Source: Saururus chinensis
Lineage: Eukaryota; Streptophyta; Magnoliopsida; Piperales; Saururaceae
DNA: 64,000 bases
Reading direction: 5' to 3'
Assembly (NCBI GenBank): GCA_035235625.1
Contig: CP141146.1
Coordinates: 186,001-250,000 of the forward strand
The notes under the pieces were generated by a model. That model was not told the origin of the DNA, searched no databases, and saw nothing but the letters and a program-made list of their open reading frames with translations. The translations under genes and the position numbers were made by a program. Positions within the stretch are counted from its first letter, which is position 1; every line of letters starts with the position of its first letter. Shown in pieces: positions 23,764-37,182 of the stretch.

Positions 23764-24610
23764 TTTCATAAGAGAGTTTAGTCCTTATTTTGATTGAAAA
23801 TAATTTTTGGGACATGAAACACAAAAAAAAATATTTTCAATTTTTAGTTTTTTATATTGTTTTGATTTGATTTAGATTGTTTTAATTTAGTTTGATTTGA
23901 TTTCAGAAAAAAATAAAAAAATTAAAAGAAAAGTATTGCGTTTATGTTTTTTTACATATAGTTGATATATCATATAGAAGACACTTAAATTGTGAAGATA
24001 TTGCACAATAGTGTGTCACACATGAAATATATGATGAATACAATCTTAAGTTAAGCGGTAGTTGAATATCAATTAAATAAAATTTTAAGAATCATAATAA
24101 GACTTGATTTATTGTTGATTTATTACTGAAAGGCTACTCACTATGGAATTTCGACATAATCTATCGGGTTAAATGTATAATATGGTTGATTTACTTCTTG
24201 ACTCTAATACTTTAAGGCAGTATAAGGTAGTTAAGTGGTTTATAAATTCACCGTCGAATGTGAATTACAGTTGGTAATGAAATTTTTTGAACAAATTTGA
24301 ATGTCACATCAAACCCAATTTTAAAATTATAAACTAATATAACTCTCACCCAAATCTGATATGCACGTTTTTTTACTATTATGCTCTTAAATTTCAGCTC
24401 TATCAAACAAGTTCCCACAAGAGTAGGTGATTATGAACTTTTAAAGTGGGCCGCATCTATATGGCACTCTTATTGAGGCTCAAATCGATAAGAGAGGTAA
24501 CATTTAAAAAATAATAAAAATTGTAATTTTGAAACGAGGGCTGAGAGCCAGAATCGATGGAATCACCTCATGAGGTAATTCGGTGATTCTGGTTGATTTC
24601 GGCTCGAAAC
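23764..24610. other. AT-rich spacer, no gene seen
   Basis: Remains of a copia 3' region followed by AT-rich DNA. A short inverted repeat ('cagaatc..ggaatcacc' with 'ggtgattctg', 24550-24592) is visible. The last five bases, GAAAC, form one side of the D2 target duplication. Confidence 0.45.
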
Positions 24611-26489
24611 TATGACAACCCCAATTTTTGATAAGTTTTTAAAACTAATAATAGAGTTTTTAGCACATTTTTATTGGTAGATTATTGTTTTAGACAAAGT
24701 TTTAAAAGGGTTGTAGTAGATCTCCAAAGGACAAGCACAACGGTTTTTGAATCACTTGAATCGGACATCAAGGCTATAAGTAATAGCCTTGAGAAGCATG
24801 CCTCATGGACGGGTCCTACGATAAAACCTACCCATGAGTGATCTTGTTTCAAAGGGCTCGTCAAACGAGTTCATTGGTACCAAGATCGCATGATTCCAAC
24901 TTGTGGTTGAAAATATACGGTAGTTTGAAATTTTAGAATTTGAGAAGGATAAATAAATAATAAAATAAAAGGGGGTTAGTGTAGGCTAACACATTGCGTC
25001 TCAACGGACGCATAGCTGCGCCAGATGATGCACGCGTTCCACGCTGTTTCCACATGCACGACGCATGGTTGTCAGTCATCCTTCATCCATGGGTTCGACT
25101 TTAAATTTCGAACCTGTATCACTTAACCCAGTGAATTTCTCTTACCTCTACCACACCCTAACCTCCTTTTGCCCGTTCTAAGCCATTTTAACTCCAATTT
25201 AACTCGTTCAAAAGCCATTCCACCTAAATCGAGCATGTCAAACACAGTGGTGGGGTTAGTTTTTCCGTTAGAGGTTATTTTCAACCATGAAATTGTCCTT
25301 CAAGTTCGAAGTAGAGAGTTTTAAGATCTAAACTAATGTGTTGCATGTAGTACTAAAACTTTCTAAATTGTTCTTGTTCCTTTACGCTTATTTGAATTAT
25401 GTTTTGAAAAATGCTATCTCTATGAAATGTTTTGCATACATTGTTTTATGATTTGGTGCAATGCACGCACTGGATAATTCTATACAATCTAGAATTCTCA
25501 TATTATAACTAGAAACTAGCTGAGAAAAACAATCTGCGTGGCGCACGTATGGGTGTAGAGCATCATGGGAAAGTTCATCACTCGAACAAGCCTCTCGATA
25601 CCTGTCACGACTTAGATATTTAAAACCCCTTTTAATTAAAGGACAAGCGATAAATCAAGCAATAATTTTTTTCTTTAAATCAAATCAAATCAATCGACTA
25701 AAATATCCAAGTCGTGATAACTGGGGTTCACAAATACGAATATCAAAACATATGATATTATTACATGTGTCAAAATTTGATAAATAGCAGGTTAACCCTC
25801 TACGTACAAGTCTGTCATCTATTCAAAAATAAACAACCAAGTAAAGTTGGTTCTCACGCCAGTAATTACAAATACTTACATGATTGCAGAAGCAAGAAAT
25901 TAGATCCCACTAATGCAATGTCATCCTCAAATGCCCACAAACATCCTAATCTCGCAACATCCCCATCTATAGAACTTGCAAGCAAACAAGACCAAACAGG
26001 CAACAAAATATTGAGCATTTCAAAAGAACAAAAGTAAAATTTAATGTTTTTCAGATTGGGCCAACATCACCCGATGTTAGTTGCCTACGTAGTCATCAGA
26101 CAACATCTCCAATATTTCCAGCAAGATCGGATTCAGACGTAGTTCTGCTTAAAATTATACTATACTAAGAAGCATAGCATCACATATACAATGCTTAAGT
26201 ATTTTAAAGCAACCTACATTTTATGTAAGTCTTTTAATTGTTCCACTTATTCTAATTAAAAAATCAATATCAACCAATGTTATCAATTATCTCACAAACC
26301 ATTGTTCGATAATTAATATCCCCGTCTAGTCCCAACGACTGACAGACTCATTAGATGTTAACCTAAATGACAAATGATCACCATAGACCACCCTCAAAGG
26401 TAATCCATGACGAAACATCCTGGAATCCACTAGGCCCATCTATTTTTCACGCTGAAAATTTCTGTGATGCGCCTCAGCACAAGCTATCC

Positions 26490-28088
26490 ACATAGTGTCA
26501 AACAAATTCAACTGAGAGCATCTGATGTTCACTAACTTCATCCAACTAGTCAATGATAACAATATCTTCCACAAAAGGCTCACAAAAATCATTCCATGAT
26601 TGAAATGAACTGTTAGAATAAACAAACTCACTAAATGGCAAATGTTGTTCCAAAGAATCTTTCCAATCGAAGGTGCCACCACACGTCAAGTTTTCTGCTG
26701 TCAAAATCCTTACTCTTAAATAGCCTTTGACCAAAGGGTAGAACAGACAACAACTTCATCAACCAATCCATAATGACCACATTCAACCCTCGAAATCATC
26801 ACACCGTGTCTGCAACGGTGTCATAGAAATATCATCATCCCAAACCTTAAACCAATTATAATTAAAACTCAAGTCAATCCTCAGAATCATTAGTTGACCG
26901 TCACTTATGATCATGGTCATCACACCTGAGCAAGAGACTCATTCTTGAAAATCGCCCAATTTAACATTTGGTAGTCAATGCATGACAGCAAGGACTTCCT
27001 TCAAAGGCAAAACCAACATACACCACAAAGAAATGCACTCGGTCAAGTGTAGTTCTTCACCATAAGTTATGCTAACTCTCCTCTTTGCTCGACCTATTCT
27101 AATAGGCCATCCACTATGATACCTTAGAGATAGGGAGTGCACTAGGCACTAACTCCCAATGAACTCCACCTCTATTTTCAGGCAGAAACCTTGATAAGTC
27201 ATCAGAGAAACATGCAAAAATCTCCTTGAAAAAGCACAACTGCTCTAGACTTAATCCATTAATGACTTCTCAAACAAACTCATCCACAAGCTCTGCACCT
27301 TCAACAATATGTTGCCTCGCATGGGTAGCTAATTGTCTCGAATACCCTGGATGCAAACTTCCTGACCATTAGGGCACTTAAGCACATGTTTCTTATGGAG
27401 GCCTATGACCGCTTACTGCGTGACTAGCCACACATCGATCCAAAACAAGTCAGCACTCTCTTCTCAGAACGCTTACGATAGTAGCCACAACACCATCCAA
27501 TGCCAAGATAATTAACTCCAAACCGTTTACCATCAAGGAGGCTTGGAATCTCATCTAAAAATCCTCTCATTCACAAATCACCAAGAGAGAATGAAGCAGA
27601 TTTCAACTCCATTCCTAACCTTCTCCCCTGCAAACAACAAAAAGAACTTCAACCTTTCTAACAATGATGGTCACCAAAAAAATATTTCCTATAGAACCTT
27701 CATAACTTCTTTTCAATCAGAGGCTGGCATATTCAAGAAAAATAGGTACATCTGATAGATTTCACCAATTGCTTTTGTCCTCAGTCATAGCATAAGTGGC
27801 CTTAACCACACTCTGATCCCCCAGATTATGCAAAAATTCAACCACCATTTCATATTTACAAGCTCTGTGATCGCATTCAATTCTCTCCATAAGCATCGAA
27901 AGTGAGAGTTTACCAATCCATACTCTATACAGTTACTACGCTCCAATTTGACTCTACTTAAGTGCATAAAGAAGTGGAATTAGGGGGGAAATCATTCCCT
28001 AAATTCCCTCCAACAAAGTTCTAACTTACTCTTACGTGCCACGACTCTGGACTTGCGACTATGATGAACTTGTAGTCAGATTGCCTAG
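26490..28088 (-). pseudogene. Ty3/gypsy pol remnant (protease/RT region) of element X
   Basis: Minus-strand reading gives, from right to left, ARQHIVEGAELVDEFV, CFFKEIFACFSDDLSRF, LVPSALPISK and, after a frame change, CIDYQMLNWAIFKNE. This is the order of the linker before reverse transcriptase and of the RT N-terminus (DLVPGA.PI and the C/V-DYR.LN motif). Numerous stops and frameshifts occur. The RT catalytic segment, RNase H and integrase are absent. Confidence 0.65.
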
Positions 28089-28100
28089 GCTCTGATACCA
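28089..28100 (-). other. Primer-binding site of element X
   Basis: 'gctctgatacca' is the exact reverse complement of TGGTATCAGAGC, the initiator tRNA-Met primer-binding site. It lies two bases from the LTR edge at 28103 and fixes X on the minus strand. Confidence 0.85.
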
Positions 28101-28699
28101 ACTATCACACCCGAGGTTTTTTCTTACATTTTATTAAAAATCTTACAAATAATTTATTTCAAAATACGGATGTAAATCAAATACCAACAAAACTCAAAAC
28201 ATTTGAAAACCGTTTTCATAAATTAATTCAACATACGACAAAACTAAAATTCTCAAATGTAACCCGAAACAAAACATATAAGTAAAACTCACCATGGCTA
28301 TGATCTTTAAAAACAACATACCCCAGGCCTTTCTGAGTACAAGTTCTTCAACAATTAAAGTTCTATTTCATACATATATGCACAAATCCAGAAAATAAAA
28401 CATTACTCTCACCTTAAACAATACATTAGATCACAACACTAAAATCCACATAGCATCACTACGATTTTTGTTGCACTCCAGGTCAAGGAAGAATGGTCTA
28501 GCACGGGGAAAAATCTAGTCTCAATAGCTATCGATCAACTTGCAAAAGCCTCCGAACGAAGGGGCTAAAAAGATAGGGTGAGTATTTTCATACTCAGTAG
28601 GAAAATACCTAGTAGGGGAAATATAAATCAATGAACTCCATAAGTTCATATATAGATGCTTCCATGCAATCACACATGAAGCAAATAGAATAAGAAGTA

Positions 28700-29110
28700 C
28701 AAATATGGTCACACATACAAATCATCACACAAATCGAACTTACACTTACTCATATATCATGCTCTTATACTTACACTCTCAATCAGTCTTATCAGCTTAC
28801 TCATACAAACATACGCTTACACTTACAACATACACATACTTGTATGACCTTATTTGTACGAAATCACTTGTACAACCTTACTCGTATAATCTTACTCTTA
28901 CACATAAACGTACTCTTGCATCTTCCTTAGAAGCTTACACTTACACTTACACTTACCGGCTGAATCAAAGTCTCACAAACTTACTCGTACAACTTACTCA
29001 TAATCAAAAACTTACTCTTACTATCTTCCAAAGAAGCTCACACTTACCCTAGATCTTACACATACAACTTACTCCAAATTTGAAACATATAACTTACTCT
29101 TACTATCGTA
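28700..29110. repeat. TTACAC/CTTACT low-complexity array
   Basis: Degenerate hexamers of the type 'cttacacttac', 'cttactcatac' and 'cttactcgtac' dominate the interval, producing a false 115-residue open frame rich in T, Y and L. It is part of the X LTR. Confidence 0.7.
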
Positions 29111-29324
29111 CACATACTACCGACAACTGAAGCTCATTACAATTAATAAGCTCCAGTGTCGGAAAGGAAGGGAATGCCACTGGGGCGTCACCTTAACCTT
29201 TGGGGAACAACTAGACATCATGGACTTTTCCAAAGGCAAGGCACACCTATGTTGATGGAGCACAGGATCAAATAGGTAAGAGCAGATCCATTACACTACT
29301 TACCTAAGCGCGCAAATGCCCACT

Positions 29325-29480
29325 CTCTGGGGCCATACAATGCCAACTAAGGGCAGAAATCATACGATGCCACTCTTGGGCAGGAATCTTACAGTACCAC
29401 TCTTGGGCAGGAATCTTACAATGCCACTCTTGGGCAGAACATACAGTGCCATCTATAGGCAGAAAACATACAGAGCCCAC
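29325..29480. repeat. Minisatellite, unit about 27 bp, about 6 copies
   Basis: Repeats of 'cactcttgggcaggaatctt' with 'acaatgc' or 'acagtac' follow each other, giving a nine-residue periodicity in one frame. Copies are close to identical in the centre and decay outward. Confidence 0.75.
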
Positions 29481-32400
29481 AAAGGGTGGAAACTTACAGC
29501 GCTCTCAACAGAGCATCAAATGGCTAGGCCAAAATACAGCACCAAGACTAAAACTGCAGGAAAACACCATGGCTAGACCAGAAAGGATGCTCAGTCAATT
29601 ACTTATCGACTGGCACAAAACGGAACTTAATCCGTCAAAACCGTCAATCTCAACCTCACAATGTTATCAAATTAGGGTTACTTACCATTCAAGTTTATAT
29701 TAGGTAATTTATGCATGTATAATTATGCTCGAAACGACTTCCGTCTTATATTCTTTAGCCAACAAAGCTAGAAATACGCCCATTCAGAAGTTCCAATCCA
29801 CAAAGGTATCATTCTTTCCTTAACTCATCACCCACCCTTACACTTACAAATCTCAGCACAACCTTACTTAAACTCGAATTTCATACTAATAATCTTTCCA
29901 TCATACACTTACAGCTTTACATCTTACACCAACCGCCTTAAAACTAAGTTATCTTACTCAAACCCCTCAAATGACACCCTTTAGACCTAGGTCTCGTCAT
30001 CAAACCCTTACTAATTCCTTATGATTCTTTTGTTACAATTCATATTACGTACATTATGTCGTCATCTCTTACTAACTCACAATCCCCCAAAGTGCTCCGA
30101 AAGTTAAGTCTTCAATTCTTTACATCCCCCACGTCTGCTACTCGTTGCTCCAACGTGCATTTGACTCAAACTGAACAAATTCTCCAATCTCATCAAATCC
30201 AACATTCGTCTTTCAATCTTGTCTTTCTTCGTCTGACATACAATCACATTTTCCACGTCATAGCTTACAAAGTACTCCTTTGCCAAACTCATAATCAAAC
30301 ACTTCTACTCGTGCCCATGGATCACATACCACCAGTCCCCAACGACCGCTCTGGTCACATACATATGATACATAGCAACTTACTACGTACCCTTAGTCTT
30401 CACTAATAAACACACACAATTCACATGCATACAACATGCTTTTATAATCAGCATAATCATTCAAACATTAAATTATAAACTCCTAGCATGCTACTACACA
30501 ATCAAAGCATGCTATAATGAAATTACGAGTTCAAGGTCCCCTACCTCGTAATCCACATGAGTTTGATGGAGAGCAAACGACGGTGGTGGCGTTGATAGCG
30601 GAATAGGCGGCCAAAAGCATCACACTGAGAGAGTTGTTGTCTTGAGGATTTTCATATATGCTGGAATTAATCTCGATAAAGTTAGATTAATTTTACTCGA
30701 AGCCAAAGGTTTGGACACACTAAGGCAGCCGGACACAAGGTCGTGCCACTAGAAATGGCAAAAGCAAACACAAATGGGGGGCTGACCGATTGGAGGTCGG
30801 CCAATGGTTTAAAACACTTTGTTGGACACAAAATATTAAAATGGACAATGGACCACATCTAATGGAAACAATTCTACATTAACGAAGCCTCACCACATGG
30901 CAGAGGGCTTGCTTGTGTACACATAGACATAGGAGAGACAGAGGGCTTTAACGGCCATATTGCCTAATGGTGGGGACGTTCCGTAAACATACATTGAGGC
31001 ACTAAGGCCTGGTGTAGTGACCGACAAAGGCGGCATCATTTCTAAACGCTACCCACAACCAATTCATCGTATGGACGATCATGCATCAAGCACGGCTTAC
31101 GGTGGAAGATATAGCGCGACATCGGTCAAGCCTTCGATGAACTGAGTTTAATGGCTGACTGTGTTACTTCCACTTGGAAGGATCTGAATTCAAGGACTCT
31201 TTCCTCGTATGTTCCTGGTTGTGTGTAATAGAAGTGGGGGTGCAAAGGTAAATTCGGGCCAGAAGTGCTAACCCTAGCTGTCACTGGGCCGGGGTAGAGC
31301 CCATGTTGTTTGGACCTCTAGCCCAAGTTCACGCAATATCAAGCTAGACACGCAATAGGCAGAGACGTACCCCAGAGTTTAGGGTGTCTGGTGTGTGTAG
31401 ATGGCATGCAGAGGAGCCCAGAAGCTGGGGCCCTTGCTGATATAGGTCAAGCAGACACCCGTAGTTGTCTGCTAGTTGATGTCGGGAAGCAGAACACCCA
31501 GTCAGAGAAACAAAGAGACCCGATTTAACTGGGGCGACAGTATACCAAGTTGGGGCGCAAACACACATCGCAAGGCCATGAATGGCTGATGGGGCCAGGG
31601 GCCAAACTTGGAATACGGTGGTGATTCAGTAATCACAAACTGCTGCGAGTTGGATGGACGCCGATTGGTGCTCGTCTAAAGTCTAACAATGCAAATCGAC
31701 ACCGCAAGACTGAAATTGTGTCTCGAACTGAGCAGAGCAATGGGGCCGAAGAGAGGAGAATGGGCGCAAGAGTTCGTCGTCGGCCCGAGGCGGAGCTGGC
31801 AACATTCAGCCGGAGCACCTCCGGCTATTTACAACCACAAAAAACTAAATGAGAAACAAACATGATCTAACCCGATCAGAAAATAGCAGAAGGAGGGGTG
31901 CCAGACTGGGGGAGGTAGCGGTTCAGTCCAAGGCAACGGCCTTGCCATCGCCGGACTAGGGGAAGGCCAAAGGCCATTCGGCTGCAGCCGGCCACCGGTG
32001 GCACGGCTCGCAGCCACAACAAACAGACAAAAACAGAACAAAATGAAGAAAAGTTCTGTCCGAACCGGAAAATAGGAGGGGTCACGGTCCGCGAAGGCGA
32101 CAGTCCGGCCACGGGGTACTGGCCTTGTCATCGCTAGACCGGAAGAGAGCTAGAGGCCCAACAATGGCGGCCGGTGACCAGCGAGACAGCCGCAGGTCGT
32201 AACAAATGGAAAATTGAAAAACAGAGTGAGAAAAGATTTTACCTCGTGGCGGTGCAGCGCAGGCGAGGAAGCCGGGATGGCGGTGGCCGGAGGTCATCCT
32301 CGCCGGGACGGAGTGACGGCAGCGAGTTGGCAGCCATGCAAGCGGGGACAACGGCAGATTGGGTGAAAGTTCTCAAAAATAGTCACCGGGCCGAAAATGG

Positions 32401-32528
32401 GAAAAAGGGAGAGGGGCGGCGATTGTCAGCAGGGCTAGGCCAGGGAGGCAGTGGCGGTGTCGCCAGGCTGGGTAGAAGCCAGCGGCCACCGGTGGCGCCA
32501 CCTCCGGCCTCATACAGTGAAGGGCTAC

Positions 32529-33427
32529 TGATAAGTATGAAATATATATCTATTTTATATGCCTTTTTACCTTATTTTCTAGTATATATTAGGTTAATTA
32601 AGAGTTAGTTATAGTTGATTTAGATTAACATAGAAATTAGTATTTTAGTTTAATTATTAATAATTTTATAGTTATTAGTGTTTAGATATGTATTTGAACA
32701 AAGTTGGGATTTTAATTATATTGTACATGTCTAAAGGATGATATTTTATATATTGTAGGTAAAGTACGCTTATCGAGGTACTTGGACAATATTTGGAATA
32801 ATTCAAAATAGTCTTGACATGTTTTAAAGTGATTTAGACAATTTTTCGGAGTTATAAACAAGTTAAAAATTAATATGGACATTAAGAAAAGATTAATGAA
32901 CAGAATATGGACTGTCCAGAAAAATTGTCCAGATTGCAGAAACACTGTAGCCGTTTGAACGGGGTCACTTACCGTTCGATCGGGATAACATGATTTTGAA
33001 GAAAATACAGTTCCAGTGTTCGAACGGGATGCAGGGCGTTCGAACAGCATAACGTGCAGTTTCCTAGTTTTAGCCAATTTTCAATCCTTTTCATATTGGA
33101 CTTCTTCCTACGGATCTTATGACTATAAAAATACATATTTGGCTTGAAACCAGAGGATTCCAGTAGATTTTGTGAAGAGAAAAAAAAAGAAGAAGATGGA
33201 AGAGAACTCAAAGCTTTTAATGGAGATTCAAGTGCTTTCTTCTACAATGGAAGGCTAGACTTTTCTTTTACTTAGGAGTTGATAAAGCTATATATAAGTT
33301 TTAATTTCTTTTCTTTTTAATTTAGATCTCAGTTGTGAATGATGACAATTGTATGATATGAATTTTCTTTTTAATGGAAGAGCTTTTAATGTTTATTCAA
33401 GTCTATGTTAATTATAAACGATCAACA
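32529..33427 (-). mobile_element. LTR 'H' with adjacent polypurine tract, minus strand
   Basis: On the minus strand the segment begins TGTTGATCG, directly preceded by a GGGGGG tract (33428-33433), and ends TTCATACTTATCA. A polypurine tract followed by TG..CA is the 3' LTR layout. To the right, about 60 bp of a gypsy/copia-like 3' end remain. It carries two copies of the GTTCGAAC-type module (about 32950 and 33015). No target duplication is found. Confidence 0.5.
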
Positions 33428-36400
33428 CCCCCCGATAACTGTTCCAAATGCAGGTCGGGCATGCCTCAGCTCGCCCGATCCTCCTTAAATTATTTTTTTT
33501 CATTTGCTTCTATTCTCACACGTCCCATCTGTTTTTCGCGCTAAAAATTTCTGTGATGCACCGAGTCCCATAACCTGCACTCCCGACTCTTACGGTCGTG
33601 AAGATTACAAATATGGATACGCCAAAGCATAAAATTTATTTATCGAAAATATGACCAAAAACTGCAGAACATTGCAAAAATTGCAGAAAATAGTAGAAAA
33701 ATGCAAAAAAATACAAAAAAATTAGGGATATTACAAAAGGCATGGCCCACAACTACACCAAGATCATTAAGCCATGTTTTCAAATGACTATGTCAAACCT
33801 TATTAGTCCCTTTTAGACTAGGGTTTAAAACTCAAAACTACCATCGGTTCATCAACCAAGGCAAATCGTCAAGTCAAAGGCTTTATTCATTCTATGAACT
33901 AGTCCCAGACCCCTCTGAGGTATTTTAGTCTTTATCTTGATTAGGTGTTCTCGCCCAATCCAAAGCTATCAACCCCATCAATTAATCTTTCAATAATCTT
34001 AAGCTAGTAATAAGTTACTATCACAACATCAACATCAAAGAGCGAAACAATGAATAACATAAACAATTAGAACCATACAGGTCCAAGCATATCATAATAT
34101 CAATAATCAAATTCAATAATGATATAAGAATTGTTCGAGCTCACGCGCCCTAACCCTCCTTAGGTTGACTTATTGAATCTTTATAAAAATTGGTCACAAT
34201 GTACCAAAAGACATTAAAGCAATTATCCAACATTAGAGAAGGTCCTCTCTGCTCTCAGGAAAGACATTAACCTCTCAAAAGGCTTCAGTGTCACATTCGC
34301 CCATTAATTTCATTCACGCAAATGTTGGCCGATCTACATACGGGAATTTCTATCTTTTTGTTCAGGGCCTCCCTGAACCATGATGGGACCAAAACTAATG
34401 TCAGGGGTACACCATGACATTGTGAACCCGAGGAAATTTTCTTGTTGTTTAATGGGATTGTAAGCCCCTTAAACCAACCCCTATTCAAATTAATAGTCTT
34501 ACTTAACCCTAGGGTTAATAGTCAATTATCTATTTATTAGAATTTTTCCCTAACTTGTAGCTTGGTCTAAATTTAGGATACATACTAAAATCTCACTGAG
34601 ATTTTTCTCAATTTTCAAATCCAATCATAGGCCCCTGAACCGGAGCCTTGAAGTCTGGTCACTAATCATTATTAGTCTATGCGTCTATTCACAAGAGTAA
34701 ATTGGTCATTTCACATACTTGGAGATTTTTCCCAAACCTAAAATTTGGTCAAGACACTCGACATATGCTCATAGTCATTTATAATTTATTTCAAATTTAT
34801 TTCCCATCTACAACCTACTAAACCGGTTCAGTTAGGTTTTGTTTATTTATTTTAATATTCTAAACCGAACCGAATCAGGTCAGGTTACCCGACCCGGTCC
34901 AGGGAGCAGACGACCCGCATCACAGGTCATGTTCACCCGCGACCGGCCAGAGGCTGTTCAGCCTCTAGCGGCAATGCCCCCTACAACAGCGGAGCGTTGG
35001 GCGGCCCACGGGTTTCCAAACCGCTGACGCATGGCAGAACCAGCGATGTTAGTTCCACCATCGTCTGGTGGTCAATAGAGCCACTTTCCTTTTTTTATAG
35101 TTAGACCAAAGACGCCATGGTAGTAGGCCACCACGGCCAGGCGGTGGACCTGTTCGACTGGGATCGCCATCATTCGGTGATCCTGGGAACCTCGGTCCTG
35201 CCTTCGGCCAAGTTCTACACCGTGCCGCCGCTGCTTGTTCTCTCTATTTTTTTGTTTTTTTTCTCAGTGGCTAAACCACCACATGGCCGCAGCAGCCATG
35301 GCCACTGTGGCCAAGACCGCCGCAGCTAGGGCCAGGGTGGCCCCTCTCCCATGAAGGTTTTGGAGAGCGAATGTTTCCAATTGCCGACCAATGGCAGGCA
35401 TATCATTGTTCCTCGTAATTATGAGAATAGTACACATAAATTGGTAAATTGCAAAGATTACTAATAATGTAATGTATATCTAAATTTATTTAGCAAACCA
35501 CACAGTAATTTCAACTTCAAAATTAACATCCATCCTACCTTCATAGCCGGCTTGTCGTTGATCCAGCACCGCTGGAACCTCGCCATAACCTTACCGGAGC
35601 CTCGCTGAAAAAGTATATCGGCTGGTCCTCCTCCCCTTAATGGTCAAAAGCCCGCTTAATTGTGCCCTAATCAAGTCTTTTATAATATGGGGATTAGGGT
35701 TCCTAATCCCCCTCAATTAGGCCATCTAATTGGGCCACTAAAAATTAATTTCGGAATTCTAATTAATCGGGCCCGCAAAATGACTTAAACTGCCCAAATA
35801 AATGTTTAAATCAGGTAAACAGGCCATATACGATATGTTCAACTTCGAACAATCGTATCTCCCTCATCCAAACTATGATTCACGTGTTATTGGTGGTGTT
35901 TCGAAGTTGTATGTCTACTTTCTAACTACATAGACATAAGTTTTGGCCACAAATTCCATCTAGGGAAGAAGTTATTCTACTAAGAAGGTCAAAGGGTTAA
36001 AACACCGTATTTTCCACATATTTAATTTTTGAAACTTAGGAAACTTCGGGATATTACTTTCTTCTCTCCTTAAAAGATTTGTGTCCTCGCAATTAGCCAC
36101 AACCAACCCTTGACAAGCTCAGCCTTTAACTTAAAAGTCATTTTACCCTCCTCAAACCACAACAATTGCAACTAATGTTTTATGTAGAATACATACCTAA
36201 TATCCCCCAAAATTCAGGTCATTACAATCTTCCCCTCTTACAAGGAATTGCATCCCTGCAATTCTCTAAGGCCAATCTAAAATCAGCTAGCCCTAAATGG
36301 CACACATCCCCCCCTCTAGGGTTTCACACTAATCTCATTTGAACTTCAGCTTCCACTGCATAACTCATCTTAATGAATCACTTCTAAGCAATGAATTTCT

Positions 36401-36596
36401 ACGCTTCCATACTACTACTCACATCCCATGCTAAATGATTGTAAGGGTTTTTCCTTATCCATCCAACAGCCCTTCGGAAAAGCTTTCCTAAGGTTTAACA
36501 AACACGTAAAGTCTACATCGTCCCATCAACTCTAACTAGGTTATAATCTTTAGATGACTTCATACTTGCAATTAGAGGAATACCTCAGCTACCAAC

Positions 36597-37182
36597 TGTC
36601 ATGGCCCAGACTTTTAAAACCCTTTTTAATTAAAGGACATGCGATAAATCACAAAATAACTTTTTTTCTTTATATCAAATCAAATCAATCAACTAAAATA
36701 TCCAAGTCGTGATAATTGGGGTTCACAAATACGAATATCAAAACATATGATATTATTACACATGTCAAAATTTAATAAATAGCAAGTTAACCCTCTAAGT
36801 ACAAATCTGTCATCTATCCAAAAAAAATAAGCAAGTAAAGTTGGCTCTCACACCAGTAATAACAAATACTTACATGATTGCATAAGTAAGAAATTAGATC
36901 CCACTAATGCAATGTCGTTCTCAAACGCCCATCGACATCCTAATCTCGCAATGTACCCTCTAAGTAATTCGAATAGTCGTATCTCCCTCATATGAACTCC
37001 AATTCACATGTTCTTTGTGGAGTCTCGAAGCTCTGTCTATCTACTTTATAACTACATAGACATAGGTTTCGCCCACAAATTCCATTAGAGAAGAAGTAAT
37101 TCTACTAAGAAGGTCAAGGAGTCAAACACCCTATTTTCCACATATTTAATTTTTGAAACTTAGGAAAATTCGGGATATTACA
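36597..37182 (-). repeat. Right LTR of B5, internally deleted to 586 bp
   Basis: The first about 350 bp match the start of the left LTR (25603-25970), and the last about 230 bp match its end (about 35840-36058). The switch lies near 36950-36965 ('cgcaatgtaccctctaagta'). About 3 kb of the LTR interior is missing, while both termini are preserved. Confidence 0.78.

Larger units (their letters stand above)
26439..33735 (-). mobile_element. LTR element X inserted in the B5 left LTR, left side deleted
   Basis: The B order 'ggaatccactaggccc' is interrupted at 26438 and resumes at 33736 with 'aaaggcatggcccacaact'. X has gypsy pol remains (26490-28088), a primer-binding site (28089-28100) and a long right LTR (28103-33735) ending GGGATATTACA, all reading on the minus strand. 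A 40-bp block near 26437-26480 ('cacgctgaaaatttctgtga') also occurs near 33525-33565 in the right LTR, so it is the last trace of the left LTR. About 70 bp of B and the left edge of X are gone. Confidence 0.6.
28103..33735 (-). repeat. 5' LTR of element X, about 5.6 kb including insert H
   Basis: It starts TATCACACCCGAGG next to the primer site and ends GGGATATTACA. Inside are a TTACAC-rich tract, a 27-bp minisatellite, a GC-rich core (about 30940-32520, with CGGTGGCCGG-like phrases) and the smaller LTR H (32529-33427). Without H it is still about 4.7 kb, very long for an LTR. Open frames in the GC-rich core have no domain and appear on both strands, so none is called. Confidence 0.55.
25603..37182 (-). 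mobile_element. Family-B LTR element B5: long left LTR, about 0.54-kb interior, shortened right LTR
   Basis: The left LTR runs TGTCACGACTT (25603) to GGGATATTAC (36058) with a 7.3-kb insert (26439-33735). The right LTR is 36597-37182. The flanks ATACC (25598-25602) and ATGCC (37183-37187) agree at four of five bases. The 36059-36596 interior starts with a pyrimidine tract (a polypurine tract read on the minus strand) and ends in 'tacctcagctacca', a degenerate primer-binding-like site read on the minus strand. No gag or pol remains. B5 is the only B copy with both LTRs, and it fixes the family as LTR elements. Confidence 0.75.

Noticed and set aside
28705-29052. 115-residue T/Y/L-rich frame
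   Set aside because: A translation of the TTACAC low-complexity array in the X LTR.
32174-32608. 144-residue frame rich in G and R
   Set aside because: It sits in the GC-rich core of the X LTR and crosses into LTR H, so it spans an insertion junction and cannot be a conserved gene.
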